The position numbers and the translations under genes are program-made. The notes beneath the pieces are model-generated. The model did no database searches. It was not told the DNA's origin and saw nothing but the letters and a program-made list of their open reading frames with translations. A DNA stretch of 38,157 nucleotides from Azospirillum isscasi (GTDB lineage Bacteria > Pseudomonadota > Alphaproteobacteria > Azospirillales > Azospirillaceae), in assembly GCF_030849505.1 (NCBI RefSeq), contig NZ_JAUJFI010000041.1:1-38157 (forward strand), in the 5' to 3' direction. This document shows, piece by piece, positions 17,444 to 24,943 of the stretch (positions are counted from its first letter, which is position 1; every line of letters starts with the position of its first letter).

Positions 17444-19114
17444 TCAGGCGGCGAAATCCAGGGTGAACTGGCTGCCCTCGCCGGGACGGCTGTCGATGTG
17501 CAGGCGCCCGCCATGCGCCTCCATCAGCGACTTGACGATGGACAGCCCCAGCCCGCAGCCCTGTCCCGGCTGGGCGACATGCACCTCGGGCTGGCCGAAG
17601 GGCACGGTGGCCTGATGGAGCTGCTCCGGCGTCATGCCGATTCCGTTGTCCACCACCCGCACGCGGCATCCGCCCTCCGCCCCGCCGCTGACCGTCACCA
17701 GGATGCGCCCGGCATCCGGCGTGAAGGTGACGGCGTTGGTCAGCAGGTTCAGGAGCATCTGCTTCAGGGCGCGCTCGTCCGCCGAGACGCTGTGGCTTCC
17801 CGGCTCGACGTTCAGGTCCAGCCGGATGCGCTTGGCGTCGGCCTGCGGCGCCACCATGCGGAAGGCCCATTCCACGACCGGGGCGACGTCGAGATTCTCC
17901 GGACGCAGGGGCAGCGTCCCGGCCTGAAGCCGCGACAGGTCCATGATGTCGTTGATCAACCCCAGCAGGTGCCGCCCCGAATCGTGGATGTCGCGGGCGT
18001 AATCGGCGTAGCGTCCGCCGGCCTGCGGCCCCAGCATCTGGTCGCGGATCACCTCCGAGAAGCCGATGATGGCGTTCAGCGGGGTGCGCAGCTCGTGGCT
18101 GACGCGGGCCAGGAAATTGCGGTTCAGGGTCAGCGCGGCGCGCAACCGCTCCGCCGTGCGGTGCTGCACCAGCAGGAACAGACTCACCAGCAGGATGGAC
18201 GCGGTCAGGATCGCCGCCAGCAGGAACAGCGTGCGCCGCAGGTCGGCCATCGACGCCTCGATGTCCTCCTCGGCGACGCCGATGGCCGCCACCAACGGGT
18301 AGTTCTCCACCATGCGGTAGGCGAAGGCGCGCAGGACGCCGTCGGTCTTCGACTCCTGCCAGTAGACGCCGACGAGCGAACGGCGCAGCTCCTCCCACAG
18401 GCGGGAATGGGGAATGGTCAGCCCGACCGCCTCCGCGTCGTGCCGGGCGCCGCGGGCGCGGATCACCTTGTCCAGCCCGATCAGGGTAGCCACCCCCTGC
18501 GGCCCCAGATTGGCCTGCTGGTAGAATTCCCCCAGGACGTCGGGATCGATGTTGGCGATGACGACGCCCGCGAACCCGCCGTCCGGCCCCGTCAGCCGGC
18601 GGCTGAGGCGCAGCAGCGGCCCGCCGTTGGTCGCCCCCGGAAAGGGCGTGCCGATGTGCATCAGGTCGCGGCCGGTGCCCTGGTGGAAGGCGAAGGCCGT
18701 TTCGTCGCGCTGGTTCGCCGGAACGCCCGGTCCCTCGCTGCGGAACAGCACGGTCCCGTCCGCGTCGAGAACGGTGAAGTGATGGATCAGCGTCGGATCG
18801 TAGAGCGTCTGGTCGAGGAAGCGGCGGATGCCGGGCAGGCCGCTCTCCCCGAACTCCAGCGCCAGGGAGCGCAACGTGATGTCCACCTCGTGCACCGCGC
18901 GGTGGGTGCTCTTGGCGAAGGCCCGGACCATGACCTCCGCCTTGGCCACCGCCTCCCGCGTCTGGGCCTCCAGGACGCTGCGGACCACCTGCGCGTAGGC
19001 GCCCCAGACCACCGTGACGGCGACGGCGGCCAAGGCGAACACGCACCAGCGGAACGATATCGGCAGGCGCATCCCGGCTTTTCCATAAGCGGCCACCGGG
19101 GCCTGCGCGGACAT
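17444..19114 (-). CDS. Membrane sensor histidine kinase with extracytoplasmic sensor domain
   Basis: A 556-residue hybrid-free sensor kinase. A first membrane helix lies at about residues 20-42 (WCVFALAAVAVTVVWGAYAQVV). A periplasmic Cache-like domain (about 45-275) carries a LDADGTVLFRSEGP strand, and the second helix is at about 290-312. The kinase core follows directly: HisKA with phosphoacceptor near H340 (FLARVSHELRTPLNAIIGFSEVI), N box (LLNLLTNAVTFTP), G1 (VVDNGIGM) and G2 (GQGCGLGLSIVKSLM). No HAMP domain is evident. Cache sensors usually bind small metabolites such as organic or amino acids. No response regulator is adjacent. The ATG at 19114 has only a weak ribosome-binding site, and an ATG 14 codons later is an alternative start. 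Confidence 0.93.
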   Translation of the reverse strand: MSAQAPVAAYGKAGMRLPISFRWCVFALAAVAVTVVWGAYAQVVRSVLEAQTREAVAKAEVMVRAFAKSTHRAVHEVDITLRSLALEFGESGLPGIRRFLDQTLYDPTLIHHFTVLDADGTVLFRSEGPGVPANQRDETAFAFHQGTGRDLMHIGTPFPGATNGGPLLRLSRRLTGPDGGFAGVVIANIDPDVLGEFYQQANLGPQGVATLIGLDKVIRARGARHDAEAVGLTIPHSRLWEELRRSLVGVYWQESKTDGVLRAFAYRMVENYPLVAAIGVAEEDIEASMADLRRTLFLLAAILTASILLVSLFLLVQHRTAERLRAALTLNRNFLARVSHELRTPLNAIIGFSEVIRDQMLGPQAGGRYADYARDIHDSGRHLLGLINDIMDLSRLQAGTLPLRPENLDVAPVVEWAFRMVAPQADAKRIRLDLNVEPGSHSVSADERALKQMLLNLLTNAVTFTPDAGRILVTVSGGAEGGCRVRVVDNGIGMTPEQLHQATVPFGQPEVHVAQPGQGCGLGLSIVKSLMEAHGGRLHIDSRPGEGSQFTLDFAA

Positions 19115-19217
19115 TCACCCGCCCCGGCCCGGTATCGACCCTATACCATGAGGGTTACACACCACCGAAGGCTCCGGCAAGCCCCTCCATCCAGCGTTGA
19201 TGCGGATTGTATGCGGA

Positions 19218-20381
19218 TCATCTCCGGGAGAAATACGACATCAGCCGCTCAACCGCCCCGTCGAGGATCTCGTCCTTCTTGGAGAAGCAGAAGCGGATGA
19301 AGCTCCGCGGCGCGTCCTGGACGAAGAAGGCGCCGACCGGGATGGCCGTCACGCCGGCCTCGGCGGTCAGGTGGCGGCAGAACGCCTCGTCGTTCCCGTC
19401 GAACCCGAAGGGCGACACGTCGGCGACCACGAAATAGGTGCCGGCGGACGGCAGCACCTCGAACCCCACGGCGCGCAGCCCGGCCGCCAGCCGGTCGCGC
19501 TTGGCCTGGAGCCCGGCCGACAGCCCGGTGAAATAGGCGTCGTCCTTGTTCAGCCCATAGGCGACCGCCGCCTGGAGGTTCGGCGGGGTGGTGAAGGTGA
19601 TGTACTGGTGCGCCTTGGCGACCGGCTGGAGCAGGTGCGGCGCGCCGGTGACGTAGCCGACCTTCCAACCGGTCAGCGAGAAGGTCTTGCCGGCGGAACC
19701 GATCTTCAGGCAGCGGTCGCGCATCCCCGGCAGCGTCATCAGCGGAATGTGCGGGCGCCCGTCAAAGACGATGTGCTCATACACCTCGTCGCAGACGGCG
19801 AAGGCGTCGAAGCGCTGGACGAACTCGGCCAGCAGCTCCAGTTCGGCGCGGGTGAAGACCTTGGCGGCGGGGTTCAGCGGGTCGTTGATGAGGACCAGCT
19901 TGGTCCTGGGCGAGAAGGCCGCCTCCAGGTCCGCCCGCGTGAAGCTCCAGTCCGGGGCCTTCAGGCTGACGAAACGCGGCACCCCGCCGGCCAGCCGGAC
20001 GATCGGCAGGTAGCTGTCGTACATGGGCTGGAACAGCACCACCTCGTCGCCCGGCTCGATCAGGCCGAGCAGGCTGGCGGTCAGCGCCTCCGTGGCGCCG
20101 GAGGTCACCATCACCTCCGTCCTCCAGTCGATGTCCAGCCCGTAGAAGCGCTTGCCGTGCGCGGCCAGCGCCTGCCGCAACTCCGGCGTGCCCATCATCG
20201 ACGGGTATTGGTTCCACCCTTCCAGGATGGCCCTGGCCGCCACGTCCAGCACGTCGGCGGGGCCGCGCTCGTCGGGGAACCCCTGGCCGAGGTTGATCGC
20301 CTTGTGCTCCTCCGACAGGCGGGACATCACCTCGAAGATCGTCGTGCCGTAGCTCGACAGGATTGCGTTGCCGGACTTCAC
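19218..20381 (-). CDS. Class I/II pyridoxal-phosphate aminotransferase
   Basis: A 387-residue fold-type I aminotransferase. Family landmarks are INLGQGFPDERGP near the N-terminus, VTSGATEALTASLLGLI for cofactor phosphate binding, LINDPLNPAAKVF (the usual NPxNP-like loop, here DPLNP), and the Schiff-base lysine in SAGKTFSLTGWKVGY. FIRFCFSKKDE near the end carries the arginine that holds the substrate carboxylate. The 'INLGQGFPD' start is shared with methionine/kynurenine aminotransferases (YbdL, KAT), so a transaminase for methionine, glutamine or aromatic substrates is likely; the exact substrate cannot be told. I chose the GTG at 20381, because AGGAGG lies exactly six bases upstream. The frame also allows a GTG six codons earlier, but that would put this ribosome-binding site inside the gene. 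Confidence 0.92.
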   Translation of the reverse strand: MKSGNAILSSYGTTIFEVMSRLSEEHKAINLGQGFPDERGPADVLDVAARAILEGWNQYPSMMGTPELRQALAAHGKRFYGLDIDWRTEVMVTSGATEALTASLLGLIEPGDEVVLFQPMYDSYLPIVRLAGGVPRFVSLKAPDWSFTRADLEAAFSPRTKLVLINDPLNPAAKVFTRAELELLAEFVQRFDAFAVCDEVYEHIVFDGRPHIPLMTLPGMRDRCLKIGSAGKTFSLTGWKVGYVTGAPHLLQPVAKAHQYITFTTPPNLQAAVAYGLNKDDAYFTGLSAGLQAKRDRLAAGLRAVGFEVLPSAGTYFVVADVSPFGFDGNDEAFCRHLTAEAGVTAIPVGAFFVQDAPRSFIRFCFSKKDEILDGAVERLMSYFSRR

Positions 20382-20459
20382 CTTGACCCTCCTGACCACC
20401 GAAGCGGACAGGATTGCCGCAGCGCGGATGCGCTGTCCAGAGGACAGTCCGCAGGTCCG

Positions 20460-20792
20460 TCAGGCGGTGGCCGCGGCCTTGGCCCGCTCGGATTTCGCCC
20501 TGGCGGCGTTGCGGCGGTGGCGCAGCTTGACGCGGATGCGCTCGACGGGGCCGAGCAGGCGGGGGTGGCGGCGCTTCAGCCGCACGAACAGGCGGCGGGC
20601 GCCCGCAGAGTTGCGGAGCAGGATCACCCCGCCCGCCAAGGCCACCGGAAACCCGAACGGCCCCGGCAACGGCGACATCAGGGCGCCCAGGCCGATCAGA
20701 CTCCACCCGGTGCCGATCAGCGCGAGCTGCCGCACGCGGGCAAGCGTGGGCCGGGCAAGCAGCGAGCGGCGGATGGTGGCGCGGCGATGCAT
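20460..20792 (-). CDS. Small membrane protein with PGPGW-like motif
   Basis: A 110-residue protein. A short basic N-terminus precedes two hydrophobic segments (about residues 22-40 and 45-62) separated by the turn SPLPGPFGFP. The long C-terminal tail is strongly basic (RRLFVRLKRRHPRL...KLRHRRNAARAKSERAK). The G-x-x-L-(L/M)-x-P-L-P-G-P pattern with a following hydrophobic helix resembles the putative transmembrane PGPGW family, though Phe replaces Gly-Trp here. The ATG at 20792 has GGAGGAGGAG just upstream; an earlier in-frame ATG at 20822 lacks one. The function is unknown; the basic tail would face the cytoplasm and could contact nucleic acid or phospholipid headgroups. Confidence 0.75.
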   Translation of the reverse strand: MHRRATIRRSLLARPTLARVRQLALIGTGWSLIGLGALMSPLPGPFGFPVALAGGVILLRNSAGARRLFVRLKRRHPRLLGPVERIRVKLRHRRNAARAKSERAKAAATA

Positions 20793-20897
20793 CGGGGCTC
20801 CTCCTCCTGTGCCAGGAGCCATATGGGAGCGTCCGGGCGCAGGGGAAGAGGGGGAAAGATGTGACTTTTGGGATGATCCGAAGGGAAAAAGCGGATG

Positions 20898-21356
20898 CTA
20901 ATGCAACGGCCTGGCGCCGGAGGACGGCTTCAGCACGAACAGCGCCGCGCTGACCTCGGCCGGAGCCGGCGCCCATTCGAAGTCGCGCATCAGCTCGCTG
21001 CGGGCGGCGTCGGCGCGCTCCTCCAGGGCGGTGCAGTTGGTGCAGCCCGGCCGCTTGACCGCCTTGCGGCACCGCCGGTCGGCGCAGCTTTCCAGCATCA
21101 GCCGGATCATCCGCTCGCGCTTGGCGGCGTCCACATAACCGGACTGGTCGAAATAGAGCTTGGTGAAGGCAACCTCGGTCACCGTGGGGGTGCCGCCCTG
21201 CTTGCCGACCAGCACCGCCGACACCAGTTCCACGCAGCGTCCGGCGTAGTCGGGGATCGGCGCCGTCCCGTCGTCGGCGCGGTCGTACTGGCGGCTCGGC
21301 AACTCGACCAGCCGCCCGGATGAGTCCTTCACGAGGTAACGGCGCCACACCGGCAT
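20898..21356 (-). CDS. Hypothetical cytoplasmic protein with a four-cysteine cluster
   Basis: A 152-residue protein without a signal peptide or membrane segment. It begins MPVWRRYLVKDSSGRLVELP, has a beta-strand-rich N-terminal half (AGRCVELVSAVLV) and a helical middle. A cysteine cluster of the form C-x4-C-x8-C-x2-C (ESCADRRCRK...RPGCTNC, about residues 90-107) could bind zinc. GGGAGG upstream supports the start. It is divergent from the fumarylacetoacetate-hydrolase-family gene across a 155-base gap. I do not recognise the family. The cysteine spacing does not match a zinc finger I know. Confidence 0.7.
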   Translation of the reverse strand: MPVWRRYLVKDSSGRLVELPSRQYDRADDGTAPIPDYAGRCVELVSAVLVGKQGGTPTVTEVAFTKLYFDQSGYVDAAKRERMIRLMLESCADRRCRKAVKRPGCTNCTALEERADAARSELMRDFEWAPAPAEVSAALFVLKPSSGARPLH

Positions 21357-21430
21357 ATCCGCCTCCCGTCTGGTTTCCCCATGGGCGGAAAAAAGGGTAC
21401 ACCAGACCGGACCGCGACGGAACAGCCCCT

Positions 21431-21448
21431 TTCCGGCTTCGGCCGGAA
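21431..21448. other. Hairpin with UUCG-type tetraloop in a divergent promoter region
   Basis: A perfect 7-base stem (TTCCGGC / GCCGGAA) around TTCG, an exceptionally stable RNA hairpin. It lies about 65 bases before the start of the FAH-family gene and 75 bases from the divergent hypothetical gene. No T tract follows, so it is not a normal terminator; a leader-RNA role is possible. Confidence 0.5.
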
Positions 21449-21511
21449 CCGGACAGCATTCACCGGAGGAGAGGCGCGGCTCAACCTGCGGGAACGGGAA
21501 GGGTTAGTCTG

Positions 21512-22363
21512 ATGAAACTTCTGCGATTCGGCCCGCCGGGCCATGAACGTCCGGGCCTTCTGGACCGCAACGGCGTGATCCGCGACCTGTCGGGCGTGGT
21601 GTCGGACATCGGCCCGGCCACCCTGACGGAGGACGGGCTGGCGCATCTGCGCGCGCTCGACACCGACCGGCTGGCCCAGGTGCCGGACGGCACGCGGCTC
21701 GGCCCCTGCGTCGCGGGGGTGTCCAAGGTGATCGGCGTCGGGCTGAACTACCGCGCCCACGCCGCCGAAGCCGGCCTGCCGGAACCGGCGGAGCCGGTGC
21801 TGTTCATGAAGGCGACGACATCCATCTGCGGCCCCAACGACCCCGTCCAGATGCCGAAGGGCGCCACCAAGCTGGACTGGGAGGTCGAACTCGGCATCGT
21901 CATCGGGCGCACCGCCCGCAACGTCGACCGGGCCGACGCCTTCGACCACATCGCCGGCTACTGCGTCGTCAACGACGTGTCGGAGCGCGCCTTCCAGATC
22001 GAGAGCACCGGCCAGTGGGTGAAGGGCAAGAGCGCCGACAGCTTCTGCCCGCTGGGTCCCTGGATGGTCACCCGCGACGAGGTGCCCGACCCGCAGGCGC
22101 TGCGCCTGTGGCTGGAGGTGGACGGCCAGCCCATGCAGGACAGCGGCACCGGCGACATGATCTTCGGCGTGGCCGAGATCGTGTCCTACATCAGCCGCTT
22201 CATGACCCTGCTGCCGGGCGACGTCATCGCCACCGGCACGCCGCAGGGCGTGGCGCTGGGCCGCGGGCCGAACCACCCCTGGCTTCAGCCCGGCCAGACC
22301 ATGCGCCTGGGCGTCGAGGGGCTGGGCGAGCAGCGCCAGTCCGTCCGCGCCTTCGAAGGCTGA
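21512..22363 (+). CDS. Fumarylacetoacetate hydrolase (FAH) family protein
   Basis: A 283-residue enzyme of the FAH fold, which cleaves or hydrolyses carbon-carbon bonds of 2,4-diketo acids using a divalent metal. The N-terminal domain starts MKLLRFGPPGHERPGLLDRNG. The catalytic domain has KVIGVGLNYRAHAAE, the metal-binding acidic residues of TKLDWEVELGIVIGR, AGYCVVNDVSERAFQ and GDVIATGTPQGVALG. Among the subfamilies it is closest, from memory, to the 280-residue enzymes annotated as ureidoglycolate lyase or 2,4-diketo-3-deoxy-L-fuconate hydrolase, acting in sugar-acid catabolism. The ATG follows GGGAAGGG. The next gene starts 32 bases after the stop, so the two are likely cotranscribed. Confidence 0.9.
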   Translation: MKLLRFGPPGHERPGLLDRNGVIRDLSGVVSDIGPATLTEDGLAHLRALDTDRLAQVPDGTRLGPCVAGVSKVIGVGLNYRAHAAEAGLPEPAEPVLFMKATTSICGPNDPVQMPKGATKLDWEVELGIVIGRTARNVDRADAFDHIAGYCVVNDVSERAFQIESTGQWVKGKSADSFCPLGPWMVTRDEVPDPQALRLWLEVDGQPMQDSGTGDMIFGVAEIVSYISRFMTLLPGDVIATGTPQGVALGRGPNHPWLQPGQTMRLGVEGLGEQRQSVRAFEG

Positions 22364-22394
22364 GCGGCCCGGGACCGGAATGGGAGTGTCCTCG

Positions 22395-23678
22395 ATGAAG
22401 CGAAAAAGCCGTCTGGCCGCGTGGCTGCTCGCCGCCGGGCTCGGCACCCTAACGGCGTCCGGAGCGGCGTCCGGAGCGGCGTCCGGCGCCGCCCTTGCCG
22501 AGGATGCCGGTGCCGCGCTGGCCGGGAAGACCTGCGGCACGCTGGTGGCGCGGGTGGCGGAGATCCCCGGCTCCGGCCCGGTGTTCCTGCGCAGCTACGA
22601 CAGCAGCTTCGGCGTCGGCCAGACGTCGGAGCTGCCGCTGCGTGACGCCGCCTTCACCTACGACAACGCGCTGGCCGTCATCGCCCTGGTCGCCTGCGGC
22701 AAGAGCGAACCGGCGCTGCGCATCGGCGAATCGCTGCTGTCCGCGGCCACGCTGGACCGCGCGCGGCGCCAGGGACGGCTGCGCAACACCTACCGCGCGG
22801 GGGCGCAGACCCAGAAGCCGATCCCGCCCATGGGCTGGTGGGACGTCACCGCCAACCGCTGGTTCGAGGACGCCTATCAGGTCGGCTCTGCCACCGGCAA
22901 CGTCGCCTGGGCGGGGCTGGCCCTGATGACGCTGGGCGAGGCGACGGGGCAGGAGCGGTTCCGCAACGGCGCCGCCGAACTGGCCCGCTGGGTGGTGGCG
23001 ACCACCGCCGACCCGCGCGGGCCGGGCGGCTTCAACGGCGGCGTCCAGGGCTTCGACGACAAGCCGCAAACGCTGACCTGGAAGGCGACGGAGCACAACA
23101 CCGACCTCGTGGCCCTGTTCGGCTGGCTGGAGCGCAGCGGCACGGCCGGGGAGTGGGCCGGGCCGGAGAAAGCGGCGCGCGGTTTCCTCGACAGCATGTG
23201 GACGGCGGGCGGCGGGCATTTCCCCACCGGCACCGCGCCGGACGGGGTGACGGTCAACCGGGCCACGTCGGGGCTGGACGCGCAGCTCTGGCCGCTTCTG
23301 CTGCGCGGCGCGCCGGAGGAGTGGCGGACGGCCTTGGCCTACGCGGAGAAGGCCCACGGGGTGGACGGCGGTTTCGACTTCAACGACGACCGCGACGGGA
23401 TGTGGGTGGAGGGCACGGCCCAGGCCGCGCTGGTCTACCGCGCCGTCGGACGCCCGGAGGACGCGCAGCGGCTTCTGGCGGAGGTCGGCAAGGAGGTCAG
23501 CCGCGGCGGCCATGTCTGGGCGACGCGCGAGGACAGCATCACCACCGGCCTCGCCATCGGGCCGGACAGCACGACGGACGATTTCCGTTATTACCGCCGC
23601 CCCCATCTGGCGGCGACGGCCTGGACGGCGCTCGCCGCCGTGGGCTGGAACCCGTTCACCGGCGAGCGGGTGAGGTAA
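22395..23678 (+). CDS. Periplasmic protein with six-hairpin-glycosidase-like fold, function unknown
   Basis: A 427-residue exported protein with an Ala-rich signal peptide (MKRKSRLAAWLLAAGLGTLTASG) and a processing region containing three copies of SGAA. The mature chain is helical with regularly spaced Trp/Gly/Asp motifs (DAAFTYDNALAVIALVACG; GNVAWAGLALMTLGEATG; GGFNGGVQGFDD; WKATEHNTDLVALFGWLE; GVDGGFDFNDDRDGMWVEGTAQAALVYRAVG), reminiscent of (alpha/alpha)6 six-hairpin glycosidases. Several Asp/Glu are candidates for catalysis, but no family can be named. I chose the ATG at 22395 with GGGAG eight bases upstream, over an in-frame ATG five codons earlier. It sits directly downstream of the FAH-family gene, so a joint role in carbohydrate use is possible. 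Confidence 0.72.
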   Translation: MKRKSRLAAWLLAAGLGTLTASGAASGAASGAALAEDAGAALAGKTCGTLVARVAEIPGSGPVFLRSYDSSFGVGQTSELPLRDAAFTYDNALAVIALVACGKSEPALRIGESLLSAATLDRARRQGRLRNTYRAGAQTQKPIPPMGWWDVTANRWFEDAYQVGSATGNVAWAGLALMTLGEATGQERFRNGAAELARWVVATTADPRGPGGFNGGVQGFDDKPQTLTWKATEHNTDLVALFGWLERSGTAGEWAGPEKAARGFLDSMWTAGGGHFPTGTAPDGVTVNRATSGLDAQLWPLLLRGAPEEWRTALAYAEKAHGVDGGFDFNDDRDGMWVEGTAQAALVYRAVGRPEDAQRLLAEVGKEVSRGGHVWATREDSITTGLAIGPDSTTDDFRYYRRPHLAATAWTALAAVGWNPFTGERVR

Positions 23679-23690
23679 TGCCCGAACAAT

Positions 23691-23889
23691 CCCTCTCCCG
23701 CCCCGGGAGAGGGTGGCCCGAAGGGCCGGGTGAGGGTCGTACAAGGATCAATGCGCTGATCCGTTGGCGGCACCCTCACCCTTCCCGCGCGGTGCGCGGG
23801 CCCCTTCCCTCTCCCCGCTTTCGGCGGACCACAGGTCCGCCTGTCGCGTCAGCGCAAACTTCGTTTGCGCGTGAGCGGAGGGGAGAGGG
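23691..23889. repeat. Composite palindromic intergenic element (REP/MITE-like)
   Basis: About 200 bases filled with nested inverted repeats. There is a 10-base hairpin at 23691-23713, and GGCCC/GGGCC at 23715-23727. An outer pair GGGTGAGGGT (23728-23737) / ACCCTCACCC (23772-23781) encloses GGATCA/TGATCC (23745-23762). Further hairpins lie at 23784-23800, 23823-23841 and 23852-23870. The ends are inverted copies, CCCTCTCCC (23691-23699) and GGGAGAGGG (23881-23889). It fills the gap between two converging genes and can act as their terminator. CCCTCTCC/GGGTGAGGG-containing elements are common dispersed repeats in GC-rich Proteobacteria; copy number cannot be judged here. Confidence 0.8.
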
Positions 23890-23900
23890 GAATCAAACCC

Positions 23901-24914
23901 TTACTTCCGCACCTTGGTGATCTCGCCCTGCAGTTCGTTCAGCAGGTCGGCCCCGCCCTCGGCGGCGAACTTGTCCATGGCGGGCTTGACCATCTCGCGC
24001 ATGCGGCCCAGTTCGGCGTCGCTCAGCTCGTTGATCTGCATCCCCTTGTCCTTCAGATAGGCGATGCTCTGCTTCGACGCCTCGCGGCTGTCCTTTCGCT
24101 CGAAGTCGCGCGAGGCGGCGGCGGCCTCGGCGATGATCTTGCGCTCATCGGCGGACAGGCCGTCGTACCAGCGCTTGGAGGCCAGCACGATCCACGGGCT
24201 GTAGACGTGCTTGGAAATGGTCAGGTACTTCTGGACCTCGTAGAACTTGCTCGACTGGATGGTGGTGACCGGGTTCTCCTGGCCGTCCACGGTGCCCGTC
24301 TCCATGGCGGTGAACAGCTCGGAGAAGGACAGCGGCACGGCGTTGGCGCCGAAGCCGTTGAACATGTCGATGTAGACCGGGTTCTGCATGACGCGCAGCT
24401 TGATGCCCTTCAGGTCCTCGACCTTGGTGACCGGGCGCTTGCTGTTGGTCAGGTTGCGGAAGCCGTTCTCCCAGTAGACCAGACCGACGAGGCCCTTCTC
24501 GTTCAGCTTGGCCGCCAGCTTCTGGCCGAACGGGCCGTCGAACACGGCGTCGGCCTCCTGCTCGTTGTTGAACAGGAAGGGCAGGTCGAAGACGGCGAAG
24601 TCCTTGACGATGCCGACCAGCGTGGCGGTCGAGCCGACCATCATCTCCTGCGCGCCGCCGATCAGGGCGTTCTGCATCTGGATGTCGCTGCCCAGGCTGG
24701 CGTCGGCGAAGCCCTTCACCTTCAGCTTGCCGCCGGAGCGCTTCGCCATCTCCTCGACGAAGAACTTCACGGCGCGGCCCTGGTTGCTGCTCTCCGACAG
24801 GCCATAGCCGAAGCGGATCAGGCGCGGCTTGACGTCCTGGGCGGAGGCGGCGACGGGGGCGAGGATGGCGGCGGCGAGGCCGGTCGCCAGAAGGACGGAG
24901 CGGAGCAGCTTCAT
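23901..24914 (-). CDS. dctP: TRAP transporter substrate-binding protein DctP
   Basis: A 337-residue periplasmic receptor of a tripartite ATP-independent (TRAP) transporter. The signal peptide ends near residue 25 (PVAASAQD). The mature domain has the DctP signatures ASLGSDIQMQNALIGGAQEM, YWENGFRNLTNSKRPV and the segment DLKGIKLRVMQNPVYIDM, whose arginine normally forms the salt bridge with the substrate carboxylate, and ELFTAMETGTVDGQENPVTTI. Receptors of this type bind C4-dicarboxylates or sugar acids. The ATG at 24914 is chosen because the signal peptide begins there; the frame runs further upstream into dctM. It is the last gene of dctQ-dctM-dctP, 29 bases after dctM. Next to a D-tartrate dehydratase-like gene, D-tartrate is the most plausible substrate. 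Confidence 0.93.
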   Translation of the reverse strand: MKLLRSVLLATGLAAAILAPVAASAQDVKPRLIRFGYGLSESSNQGRAVKFFVEEMAKRSGGKLKVKGFADASLGSDIQMQNALIGGAQEMMVGSTATLVGIVKDFAVFDLPFLFNNEQEADAVFDGPFGQKLAAKLNEKGLVGLVYWENGFRNLTNSKRPVTKVEDLKGIKLRVMQNPVYIDMFNGFGANAVPLSFSELFTAMETGTVDGQENPVTTIQSSKFYEVQKYLTISKHVYSPWIVLASKRWYDGLSADERKIIAEAAAASRDFERKDSREASKQSIAYLKDKGMQINELSDAELGRMREMVKPAMDKFAAEGGADLLNELQGEITKVRK

Positions 24915-24943
24915 GGGTCGGTTCTTCCCTGTAGCGTTTGTGG

